From contig CAMWXO010000027.1 of the NCBI GenBank assembly GCA_947178245.1, positions 1-13,911 on the forward strand: 13,911 nt of DNA. Direction: 5' to 3'. The notes beneath the pieces were generated by a model. It was not told where the DNA came from, made no database searches, and was given only the letters and a program-made list of their open reading frames with translations. Made by a program: the position numbers and the translations under genes. Shown in pieces: positions 8,811-13,911 of the stretch (its first letter is position 1; each line of letters begins with the position of its first letter). Source of the stretch: an uncultured Porphyromonadaceae bacterium (GTDB taxonomy: Bacteria > Bacteroidota > Bacteroidia > Bacteroidales > Muribaculaceae).

Positions 8811-9701
8811 ATGATTATGAATAGTCTTTCCGAAGAGTTCTATAAGCTGTGTGAAGAATATGAAGACGACCCCGCGGTGGGGAAGCGGATAGCCGCTCTC
8901 GTGCTCGGAGCGCCTGAAGGGCCTGAGCGCGACGGGTTGCTGGCCATGATGTATCACGACGGTATCGGGGTGGAGCCGGATCTCGACGAAGCCTTCCGCT
9001 ATGCCGAGAGTGCGGCGGAGCATGACGAGGGCGTGGCACTGTATCTTCTCGGGTTCATGTGCGAGCATGGCGAGACACCCGACCAGTTTGAAGGAGGCCC
9101 GCGCCAGAAGTATGACCACTATGATGCCGAGATGTTTATGGAGAGGTGCAGCCGCACTTCGAGCAGTTGGGCCGAAGATGCCCATCTCTGGCTGGGGCGT
9201 TATTACATGAATATGGCCCGGGGCGGAGATCCTGAGGTGGCGCTCGAGCATTTCGAGGCCATAGCCGACAGGAATTCAGATGCTGCCGGAGAGCTCAGCG
9301 ATTACTACTGGAATCTTTGGGAAAACGGATATGCACAGACCGACGAGGAAATTGATGCGCTTGCCCATGATGTCTGCAAGTGGACGCGCGAGGCCGTGCG
9401 GCTGAATCCTCATGATTATTCCTACAGGATGGGATGTTGCTACGCCGAGGGAATCGGTTGCGAGCCTCATTTCCGTCTGGCGCGTAAGTATTGGGAAGAT
9501 GCCTATGGCTTCGGAGAGTGGTGGGCGGCCGATGCCATCGCCGCGCTCTTCGAGCAGCGTCTGGAGAGCCTCGGCGAGGATGCGCCCGAAGCGGAGCGCG
9601 TCAATTGCCGCAAGCATATCGAGTCGTGGCGTAAGCTCGCCCGCCGTGAGCAGGAGCGCCAGGCGGCATCCGAGCCTGATCCTTCCGTGGAGGAGGATTG
9701 A
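8811..9701 (+). CDS. Sel1-repeat (SLR) protein
   Basis: This acidic ~296-residue protein is built from Sel1-like helical repeats. Recognisable units are at ~42-71 (LLAMMYHDGIGVEPDLDEAF then YAESAAE), ~76-110 (LYLLGFMCEHG), ~124-152 (HLWLGRYYMNMARGGDPEVA) and ~204-241 (YRMGCCYAEGIGCEPHFRLA then YWEDAYGFGEWWA). Sel1 repeats mediate protein-protein contacts and often serve as adaptors in bacterial signalling. There is no signal peptide, so it is probably cytoplasmic. The C terminus (~250-296) is a charged helical tail. Two start codons are possible, 8811 and 8817; no ribosome-binding site decides between them. It follows the helical protein by 20 bp, is the last gene of the compact unit, and may bind the kinase or AAA+ protein. 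Confidence 0.85.
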   Translation: MIMNSLSEEFYKLCEEYEDDPAVGKRIAALVLGAPEGPERDGLLAMMYHDGIGVEPDLDEAFRYAESAAEHDEGVALYLLGFMCEHGETPDQFEGGPRQKYDHYDAEMFMERCSRTSSSWAEDAHLWLGRYYMNMARGGDPEVALEHFEAIADRNSDAAGELSDYYWNLWENGYAQTDEEIDALAHDVCKWTREAVRLNPHDYSYRMGCCYAEGIGCEPHFRLARKYWEDAYGFGEWWAADAIAALFEQRLESLGEDAPEAERVNCRKHIESWRKLARREQERQAASEPDPSVEED

Positions 9702-9736
9702 GCAGTTATGAATGTAACCCTTTTTAAATTATAAAT

Positions 9737-10384
9737 ATGAGAATCAAAACTATGTTGCTCTGCCTGCTCGTGGCGGCAGGCGCCTCAGCGCAGACACTCG
9801 AAAAGATGAACTGGTTTAACGAGCCGTCTGCCTGGAACATTAATGACGGAACGCTCACTATGGATGTCACTCCCAAGAGCGACTATTGGCGTATCTCACA
9901 CTATGGTTTCACCGTAGACGACGCGCCTTTCTATTATGCCGAATACGGAGGTGAGTTCGAGGCTAAGGTCAAGATATCGGGCGACTATAAGGTGCGCTTT
10001 GATCAGGCGGGTATGATGATCCGTCTTGACCATGAGAACTACATCAAGACAGGCATTGAATATGTCGATGGCAAATATAACGTAAGCACCGTAGTGACCC
10101 ACGGCACGTCTGACTGGAGTGTCATTCAGCTCGACCGCCCCGTGGAGCATATATGGATCAAGGCCGTGAGGCGTCTTGATGCTGTTGAGATTTTCTATTC
10201 ATTCGACGATAAGGACTATCGCATGATGCGCACGGCCTGGCTTGAGGCCAATCATCCCGTCAGAATAGGAATGTTTGCGGCATGTCCCGATGGTGAGGGC
10301 TTCAAGGCCCGCTTCTCCGACTTCAAGGTAACCTGTCTGCCCGACAAGGTGCGCACCGATTGGCTGAAGGCCAACGCGGAATGA
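9737..10384 (+). CDS. Secreted DUF1349-like (concanavalin-fold) protein
   Basis: This 215-residue exported protein has a Sec signal peptide (MRIKTMLLCLLVAAGASA) with likely cleavage before Q19. There is no lipobox Cys, so it is probably periplasmic. The mature part matches the DUF1349 (YesU-like, 'regulation of enolase' Pfam) beta-sandwich pattern: the opening MNWFNEPSAWNINDGTLTMDV, then FEAKVKISGDYKVRFDQAG, MMIRLDHENYIKTGIEYVDG, a DWSVIQL strand, and FYSFDDKDYRMMRTAW near the end. This fold is related to concanavalin-type lectin/glucanase domains, but no catalytic residues are evident. It lies 35 bp past the Sel1 gene in an AT-rich gap with no clear terminator, so it may be read through from the operon or have its own promoter. 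Family assignment is fairly confident; function is unknown. Confidence 0.85.
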   Translation: MRIKTMLLCLLVAAGASAQTLEKMNWFNEPSAWNINDGTLTMDVTPKSDYWRISHYGFTVDDAPFYYAEYGGEFEAKVKISGDYKVRFDQAGMMIRLDHENYIKTGIEYVDGKYNVSTVVTHGTSDWSVIQLDRPVEHIWIKAVRRLDAVEIFYSFDDKDYRMMRTAWLEANHPVRIGMFAACPDGEGFKARFSDFKVTCLPDKVRTDWLKANAE

Positions 10385-10407
10385 TAAGAAGAGCAAAACG
10401 TATGTGA

Positions 10408-10442
10408 CAATGCCCCGGTTCCGTGAAGGTTCCGGGGCATTG
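10408..10442. terminator. Hairpin between convergent genes, probable bidirectional terminator
   Basis: A perfect 11-bp inverted repeat pairs CAATGCCCCGG (10408-10418) with CCGGGGCATTG (10432-10442) around a 13-nt loop. It sits 24 bp after the stop at 10384 and 22 bp beyond the stop of the minus-strand gene at 10465, the expected place for a shared terminator. There is no strong T-run on either side, so termination may be partly factor-dependent. Confidence 0.8.
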
Positions 10443-10464
10443 ATGTCTGTTGGTGGCATGGGCA

Positions 10465-11058
10465 CTACATCATCTGCGAGGCTATGCGGGCTGCGAGGGC
10501 GGCGTAGAGCGCCCCGGGGAAGTGGAATGTGCCCTCGGCGTCAGGCGTCGGTATGCTCCAGCAGCGCAGCAGGAGTGATTCCGTAGAGTCAGACGGCGAT
10601 GCCATGCCCCATATCTGTAATCCCTCCGATCCGGCGAGTATGTAGGCGAGGGGAGCGGTGGGAGTCCCGGCTATCCCGGGCTCCGGATTCCATAGTCGCG
10701 GAGTCAGGTGGCATCCGGCGCCGAAGATGTGGCGGGCATCATCAGCCCAGCATTCCATGCGGACTGCCACGGCCCTCAGGAATCCGGCCGGAAGCGTGGC
10801 CACCCCGGCGTATGCTCCCGAGGGCATCAGCCGCTTCGACGCGGTGAGGGTCAGCAGGGGAGCGTCGGCGAGATCCTTGACGTCGGCATCGGCTATCAGG
10901 GTGCTCCCTGCGCCCGGGAGAAGGGCCGCGACCTTGCGGCTTACCGCTTCACGGGGATCCGCGCCGGGAAAGATTGCGGCCGCCTCCGCAGATGTAGCAG
11001 CCGTCTCGCCCATGAGTGCGAGCACGTCTGCCACGAGCATGGTGATAGTGCAGGTCAT
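10465..11058 (-). CDS. Phage-like protein, possible head-tail connector/adaptor
   Basis: This is a 197-residue protein if started at the ATG at 11058. That start is preferred because the ATG overlaps the stop of the upstream 78-aa gene as ATGA; the longer 263-residue reading to 11256 runs through that gene in another frame and looks non-native. The sequence is Ala/Leu rich with a helical N terminus (MLVADVLALMGETAATSAEA). It then shows a pattern that recalls phage neck/tail-adaptor proteins: LPAGFLRAVAVRMECW (~89-104), a middle strand region ending GLQIWG, and FPGALYAALAARIASQM (~180-196) at the C terminus. The resemblance is by eye and tentative. It is the last gene of the minus-strand capsid-like cluster and ends 22 bp from the shared hairpin. 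No signal peptide or membrane helix is seen. Confidence 0.75.
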   Translation of the reverse strand: MTCTITMLVADVLALMGETAATSAEAAAIFPGADPREAVSRKVAALLPGAGSTLIADADVKDLADAPLLTLTASKRLMPSGAYAGVATLPAGFLRAVAVRMECWADDARHIFGAGCHLTPRLWNPEPGIAGTPTAPLAYILAGSEGLQIWGMASPSDSTESLLLRCWSIPTPDAEGTFHFPGALYAALAARIASQMM

Positions 11059-11291
11059 GGCCGCGGGCGCTTTTGGTCGGTCGCTTCTCCGAGACGGATT
11101 TTTCCGCTGTGGAATTGCGGACTCGCTTCTATCACTTTCTGAAGCACAGGGTCGGAAGTGCTGAAACTTGCCGCCGTGCTTCCTCCCACGCAGAGCTGCC
11201 CGCCCGTGAAGGGAACCCTGATGCGTCCGAGTCCGGCCCTGAATTCGGGATGACACTCCTTCATGCCGGGTATTTCATACGTTTTGGTCAT
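11055..11291 (-). CDS. Small 78-aa protein of the capsid-like cluster
   Basis: This short basic protein starts MTKTYEIPGMKECHPEFRAG and ends KRPRP. A central segment (VPFTGGQLCVGGSTAASFST, then SDPVLQKVIEASPQF) suggests a beta-hairpin followed by a helix. I do not recognise a named family; the pattern 'aromatic-Ser/Thr-x-Asp-Pro-x-x-Gln-x-x-Ile-Glu' recalls small proteins near capsid genes of Bacteroidales phages, from memory only. The stop overlaps the next gene's ATG (ATGA), supporting both genes as real and translationally coupled. The upstream gap to the capsid-like gene is 101 bp and contains a 9-bp repeat array. Its role could be a head-completion or minor structural protein. Confidence 0.75.
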   Translation of the reverse strand: MTKTYEIPGMKECHPEFRAGLGRIRVPFTGGQLCVGGSTAASFSTSDPVLQKVIEASPQFHSGKIRLGEATDQKRPRP

Positions 11292-11331
11292 AGGCTGAAT
11301 GTAACAGTTGATTTATTTGGGGTTTAGGGGT

Positions 11332-11371
11332 TTATATGACCTATATGACTTATATGGCCTATAAGACTTAA
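11332..11371. repeat. 9-bp-period tandem array downstream of the capsid-like gene
   Basis: Four imperfect 9-mers follow one another at 11332-11367 (ttatatgac, ctatatgac, ttatatggc, ctataagac), then the partial unit ttaa. It occupies the gap between the capsid-like gene and the 78-aa gene. A related array with the same period and the same ending gac lies at 12882-12942. Confidence 0.8.
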
Positions 11372-11375
11372 CCCC

Positions 11376-11390
11376 CCTACACCCCGTAGG
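11376..11390 (-). other. Short hairpin just after the capsid-like gene
   Basis: CCTAC at 11376-11380 and GTAGG at 11386-11390 form a 5-bp stem with a 5-nt loop, 2 bp beyond the capsid-like stop codon. It could act as a weak attenuator or mRNA stabiliser between capsid-like and downstream genes. The stem is short and there is no T-run, so this is tentative. Confidence 0.25.
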
Positions 11391-11392
11391 TG

Positions 11393-12826
11393 TCAGAATT
11401 TGATTTCGCCGCTGTATTCCTCCCATCCTGCCGTGCCCTGATGCCACATAGAGCCGCTTTTGGCGCGAGGCGAGATTGCAGGGCAGTCAGTCACGAGGTA
11501 GAACACCGTGCCCTCCGCCGCCAGTGTGTCGTCGGGCGCCTCGGCGCTGTCCCAGAGCATCAGATGCTCCGCTCCTTCGGCCGAAGACTCTCCTTCGCCG
11601 TCGATCCATATATGGCAGCTCCCCTTCAGCGCCAGAGCGTCCCATGTGAGGATGCCGCTCCGCTTCGCCTCCTGGCCCTCGACGCGGTCTTCGAAAGTGT
11701 GTTCGTTGCTGTAGACGTAGTGCACGAGGCGGTCTTCGCCGATGAGGGCGCCGCTGTGGCTCCAGCCGAGGCGGTCGAGGGTGGGTTCGCGTTTGATCTC
11801 TATGTCGCCGAAGACGGTGTGGAAGTTGGTCACGCTCCAGCCCAGTTTGTTTTCCTTCGTGGAGATCTGGATCTCGGGATGACGCGAGAAGTCGATACAC
11901 TGAATCTGCTCCAGAAGGTCTTTGCCGGCAAGCAGGAGGGCCGTCTTGGGCACATCCTCGCCCGTGAAAAACATCTTGGCGAGCGCTATGATCTTTTCCA
12001 CTGTCCAGCGTCCGGAATGCTGAAGCTCGCGCTTGAATTGCCATCTGAGCCCTTCGGTGCAGTACACGGTCTGCATCCCCATGTTGGGCACGCTGATAGA
12101 GAACTTACCTCCTCTGCCGGCCCAGAGCGTGCGGTTGCCGCGCACCTTGAAATTGGCTATCGCCTGCTCGGCGATGAGGGCCTTCGTGAAGGGAGTGCGC
12201 GTGCGCTGACTCTCGAGATAGTCACTCACCACCTGGTTCACCCCGCGTTTCTGCAGATACACCCGGGTGGGCTGCGGCATCAGGAGTTCGGGATCCACTT
12301 CCTTCTGCGTCTCATAGAGCGAATTGGCGAGGATCACGGCTTTCGTGCCTGCCGGAATCATAGGCAGCAGACACACTTCGTCGTCGGCCGAGCGCTTCTC
12401 GCCGTTCACAGCTCTCACCACGGGGCAGCCTGTGGAGGTGTCGTGGCCCACCACGTAGACCATGAGATATTTGCCCGGAGTCGGGGTCTTGCCGTCGCGC
12501 TCGAAGCCGTCAACTCCCTTCAGCAGCAGGGTTGTGTATTGGCGGGCGATGTTTTCTTCGCCGGGAAGCAGAGGAAGGGTGCACTGGGTCTTTCCCGGCT
12601 GCACGCCCGAGGCTACGGTGAGCGTGGATTTCGGGGCGTCGATCATGTAGTGGTCTACTTCTGGCGACGTAACTTTCACGCGCTTCGCGCGCAGCATGAG
12701 ATTCATCAGCGGGGTGTCGTCTGAATTGAATTTGAAAAGTTGTGAGTCCACATCGGCTTCCACGAAAGATGCCACGGGAGCGATGCCGCCTGTAGCGGCG
12801 GCGATGTTTGAGACGGTTGCGTTCAT
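11393..12826 (-). CDS. HK97-fold major capsid-like protein (SU10/DUF5309-type, putative)
   Basis: This 477-residue protein is most likely a phage-type major capsid or shell subunit. The N terminus (~20-63: SFVEADVDSQLFKFNSDDTP, then LMNLMLRAKRVKV and VDHYMID) has the 'short-range target, two-strand, acidic' pattern seen in SU10-like/DUF5309 capsid proteins. The region ~276-372 (VEKIIALAKMFFTGEDVPKT, ALLLAGKDLLEQI, GWSVTNFHTVFGDIEIKREP, then LDRLGWSHSGALIGEDRLVH) matches the P-domain helix plus A-domain strand pattern of HK97-fold capsids. Residues ~411-477 form an additional Gly/Ser/Trp-rich tail (GSMWHQGTAGWEEYSGEIKF at the end), perhaps a surface domain. No protease site is evident. It follows a scaffold-like gene and precedes small neck-like genes, the usual phage order. 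No terminase or portal is visible. An encapsulin-like shell is an alternative. Fold assignment is from memory of motifs. Confidence 0.7.
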   Translation of the reverse strand: MNATVSNIAAATGGIAPVASFVEADVDSQLFKFNSDDTPLMNLMLRAKRVKVTSPEVDHYMIDAPKSTLTVASGVQPGKTQCTLPLLPGEENIARQYTTLLLKGVDGFERDGKTPTPGKYLMVYVVGHDTSTGCPVVRAVNGEKRSADDEVCLLPMIPAGTKAVILANSLYETQKEVDPELLMPQPTRVYLQKRGVNQVVSDYLESQRTRTPFTKALIAEQAIANFKVRGNRTLWAGRGGKFSISVPNMGMQTVYCTEGLRWQFKRELQHSGRWTVEKIIALAKMFFTGEDVPKTALLLAGKDLLEQIQCIDFSRHPEIQISTKENKLGWSVTNFHTVFGDIEIKREPTLDRLGWSHSGALIGEDRLVHYVYSNEHTFEDRVEGQEAKRSGILTWDALALKGSCHIWIDGEGESSAEGAEHLMLWDSAEAPDDTLAAEGTVFYLVTDCPAISPRAKSGSMWHQGTAGWEEYSGEIKF

Positions 12827-12850
12827 ATAAATTAATTTTGAATTTAGTTT

Positions 12851-12878
12851 AATTGAGAATTGAGAATTGAGAATTGAG
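12851..12878. repeat. 7-bp tandem repeat (aattgag x4)
   Basis: Four exact copies of aattgag lie at 12851-12857, 12858-12864, 12865-12871 and 12872-12878. The array begins 25 bp upstream of the capsid-like start codon on the minus strand, in the mRNA leader or promoter region. Simple repeats of this kind can change copy number by slippage. Confidence 0.9.
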
Positions 12879-12881
12879 TTT

Positions 12882-12942
12882 TACGCAGACGTTAGGGATC
12901 CTTAATGACCTTAGAGACGTTAGAGACTTTAAAGACCTTAAC
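12882..12942. repeat. 9-bp-period tandem array upstream of the capsid-like gene
   Basis: Imperfect 9-mers run from tacgcagac at 12882 through gttagggat (followed by one extra base), cttaatgac, cttagagac, gttagagac and tttaaagac, to a partial cttaac at 12942. Most units end in gac. Period and ending match the array at 11332-11371, so the two are probably the same class of intergenic repeat. Confidence 0.8.
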
Positions 12943-12950
12943 TAATTAAA

Positions 12951-12981
12951 ATTATGCATTATGAATTATGCATTATGCATT
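12951..12981. repeat. 7-bp tandem repeat (attatgc-type, x4)
   Basis: Units attatgc, attatga, attatgc and attatgc at 12951-12978 are followed by a partial att. The array contains the self-complementary ATGCAT and could form a cruciform. It lies 6 bp from the stop codon of the scaffold-like gene, in the gap ahead of the capsid-like gene. Confidence 0.88.
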
Positions 12982-12987
12982 CTGCCG

Positions 12988-13335
12988 TTAGGCTTGCGAC
13001 GCGAGGTCGAAGAGCGAATCGAAACTTTTGGCCACCGAGCGCCCCGATGATATCTGCGTGGCAGACCCGGCTTGGAGTTCGCTTTTTATCTGCTCGATGG
13101 CTTCATTTCGGTTGGCACGGATTATTCCGATCACTTTCTCGGCGCCCATCTCGCCTATCATGCGTTCGATCTCTGCCCGGGCGCTGTCGGCCGGGGAAGG
13201 CGCAGACGGGGCTTCGCTATCACTTTCAGTAGTATTCTCTCCGGGCGCTCCGGGTTTTTCCGTCGGCACGATCGGGGCAGGATGCTCCGCAGGCTGAGGC
13301 TCGAGTTCATAGAGGGTGCAGGGTTCATTTTCCAT
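12988..13335 (-). CDS. Acidic scaffold-like protein upstream of the capsid-like gene
   Basis: This 115-residue protein has a Pro/Glu/Ala-rich, probably disordered N-terminal half (1-50, with PAEHPAPIVPTEKPGAPGEN) and a helical half (~51-90: SARAEIERMIGEMGAEKVIG, then IRANRNEAIEQIKSELQ). It ends in the short motif GRSVAKSFDSLFDLASQA. I do not recognise a family. A small acidic, part-disordered, part-coiled protein directly upstream of a capsid gene is the usual place and composition of a phage scaffolding protein, and a conserved C-terminal peptide would fit a capsid-binding tail. If the capsid-like protein is an encapsulin-type shell, this could instead be cargo with a targeting peptide. A TAnnTTTG promoter lies ~34 bp upstream of the start; the gap to the capsid-like gene is 161 bp. 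Confidence 0.75.
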   Translation of the reverse strand: MENEPCTLYELEPQPAEHPAPIVPTEKPGAPGENTTESDSEAPSAPSPADSARAEIERMIGEMGAEKVIGIIRANRNEAIEQIKSELQAGSATQISSGRSVAKSFDSLFDLASQA

Positions 13336-13368
13336 ACTTATTGAGTTCTTGAATTGGTTTTACGCCTG

Positions 13369-13396
13369 CAAAATTACTATCCCCGGCCTCCCCCAA
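13369..13396 (-). promoter_or_regulatory. Bacteroidota-type promoter for the scaffold-like/capsid-like cluster
   Basis: On the minus strand, TAATTTTG (plus coordinates 13369-13376) matches the Bacteroidota -7 consensus TAnnTTTG exactly. A TTG at 13394-13396 lies 17 bp upstream as a -33 element. Transcription would start near 13362, giving a leader of roughly 27 nt before the ATG at 13335. Confidence 0.65.
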
Positions 13397-13431
13397 CCCC
13401 TTATCTGGAGAAAAAGACGCACAAATCGTTT

Positions 13432-13451
13432 CCGGGTGGTTTTCACCCCGG
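13432..13451. other. GC-rich hairpin in the divergent intergenic gap
   Basis: CCGGGTG (13432-13438) can pair with CACCCCGG (13444-13451), leaving one bulged C, around the loop GTTTT. It lies in the 232-bp gap between the divergent scaffold-like and antitoxin genes. No T-run follows on either strand, so it is not a standard terminator; its role is unknown. Confidence 0.35.
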
Positions 13452-13516
13452 AGCCTCCAACTCCGTAATTTCGTAATGCTTGCCGAATATAATTTTGATA
13501 TGTTAAGTTGTGTTAA

Positions 13517-13545
13517 TTGGGGTACCAAAATGGTATCAACTTTTG
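13517..13545 (+). promoter_or_regulatory. Antitoxin promoter with embedded palindromic operator
   Basis: A TTG at 13517-13519 and the -7-like box AACTTTTG at 13538-13545 (TAnnTTTG with one mismatch) are separated by 18 bp. Between them the inverted repeat TACCA-AAA-TGGTA (13523-13535) sits where a repressor would block RNA polymerase. Phd-type antitoxins bind such palindromes, alone or with the toxin, so autoregulation is likely. The leader to the ATG at 13568 is short. Confidence 0.5.
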
Positions 13546-13567
13546 TTATCAATAAAAATTAATCATT

Positions 13568-13798
13568 ATGCAAGTAGTATCTGCAAGAGAATTCAGGGCA
13601 AATCAGACAAAAGTTCTGACGGCTGCCAGAAAAGGCCAGACAGTTATAATCACATCCAGAGTCGGGACTTTTAAGATTGTTCCGATAACAGACACTGATA
13701 CAATCATTGAAAGTGATTTAAGGGCTTCGATGGAAGAAGTCAAAGCTCACTTGGAAGGAAAAATCAATCTTCCAAATGCAAGAGATATTGAATTCTGA
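13568..13798 (+). CDS. Phd/YefM-family type II antitoxin
   Basis: This 76-residue protein starts MQVVSAREFRANQTKVLTAA and continues RKGQTVIITSRVGTFKIVPI, the typical Phd/YefM N-terminal DNA-binding dimer (beta-strand, 'S-x-x-E-x-R', helix, 'G-x-x-V-x-I-T' strand). The acidic C-terminal part (~48-76, with SMEEVKAHLEGKI) is the flexible region that wraps and neutralises the toxin. The length is normal for the family. The stop overlaps the next ATG (TGATG), as expected for an antitoxin-toxin pair. A hand count of 13561-13620 gives 37% G+C against 62% at 7441-7500, so this locus is probably acquired. Family identity is strong. Confidence 0.9.
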   Translation: MQVVSAREFRANQTKVLTAARKGQTVIITSRVGTFKIVPITDTDTIIESDLRASMEEVKAHLEGKINLPNARDIEF

Positions 13799-13911
13799 TG
13801 GAAATTATAGCAACCGAAATATTTCGGAAATGTGTAAAACCGTTAGCCAGACGTTACCGCTTTCTATAATTCCCTGCAAGTGTTTTAACGTTTTTTAAGG
13901 AAAAATTGACT
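13798..13911 (+). pseudogene. RelE/ParE-like toxin, interrupted by an in-frame stop (3' partial)
   Basis: An ATG overlapping the antitoxin stop opens a frame reading MEIIATEIFRKCVKPLARRY, then RFL, and hits TAA at 13867-13869. That opening has the form of RelE/ParE-superfamily toxins of Bacteroidota ('x-x-T-E-x-F-x-K-x-x-K-x-L-A-x-R-Y'). The same frame then continues open to the window end (FPASVLTFFKEKLT), which looks like the next toxin helix. Compared with the usual 'RYxSF' stretch, the two codons CTA TAA look like a 6-bp insertion or a nonsense change. The toxin is therefore probably inactive, unless the stop is read through or a sequencing error is involved. The rest of the gene lies outside the window. 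Confidence 0.65.

Noticed and set aside
1..9701. Type VI secretion regulatory locus
   Set aside because: Kinase, FHA and PP2C are present, but no Tss gene, ClpV-type ATPase, Hcp or VgrG is seen; the AAA+ modules are of CbxX type.
11059..11256. N-terminal 66-residue extension of the connector-like protein
   Set aside because: It overlaps the 78-aa gene in another frame and is rich in Arg and Ser. The ATGA overlap at 11055-11058 gives a better start.
11390..12724. A 444-residue open frame on the plus strand opposite the capsid-like gene
   Set aside because: It is antisense to a gene with clear capsid-type motifs, is rich in Arg, His and Ala, and shows no domain pattern. Long antisense frames are common in G+C-rich genes.
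12951..12981. CRISPR or phage attachment site at the palindromic repeats
   Set aside because: The units are 7 bp, contiguous and without spacers, and no integrase or tRNA is nearby.
13325..13552. A 75-residue minus-strand frame upstream of the scaffold-like gene
   Set aside because: It runs through the promoter, the hairpin and the antitoxin promoter region, and has no protein-like pattern.

Overview
The window looks like a chromosomal segment of a Bacteroidota bacterium, most likely of the order Bacteroidales and possibly Muribaculaceae-like. The grounds are a G+C-rich coding background (a hand count of 7441-7500 gives 62%), no clear Shine-Dalgarno sequences, promoter-like TAnnTTTG boxes, a short secreted protein with a plain Sec signal, and AT-rich gaps filled with 7- and 9-bp repeats. 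The taxonomic call is an inference from style, not from a marker gene.

Region 1 (1-9701, plus strand) is a tightly packed six-gene unit. It encodes a membrane-anchored Ser/Thr protein kinase whose 5' end lies outside the window and which begins here in a 54-bp tandem repeat. Next come a giant ATPase with an N-terminal zinc ribbon and four tandem CbxX/SpoVK-type AAA+ modules, a zinc-ribbon/FHA protein, a PP2C phosphatase, an all-helical protein of unknown function and a Sel1-repeat protein. Junctions are ATGA overlaps or gaps of 2-20 bp. The set holds a phosphorylation writer, eraser and phospho-threonine reader with an AAA+ remodelling machine and two likely scaffold or effector proteins, so it reads as one signalling circuit. 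A secreted DUF1349-like protein (9737-10384) follows after 35 bp and may or may not belong to it. A strong hairpin at 10408-10442 closes the unit.

Region 2 (10465-13335, minus strand) is a small convergent cluster of phage-structural character. In transcription order it holds an acidic scaffold-like protein, a likely HK97-fold major capsid-like protein, a 78-aa protein and a 197-aa protein resembling a head-tail connector, the last two joined by an ATGA overlap. No terminase, portal, protease, tail or lysis gene is visible, so this is either a remnant or part of a domesticated shell system. The gaps around the capsid gene carry unusual 7-bp and 9-bp tandem arrays.

Region 3 (13500-13911, plus strand) is an AT-rich toxin-antitoxin locus: a Phd/YefM-like antitoxin with a probable promoter/operator, overlapped by a RelE/ParE-like toxin frame that meets an in-frame TAA after 23 codons and then stays open to the window end. 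Its composition differs from the rest and suggests recent acquisition.
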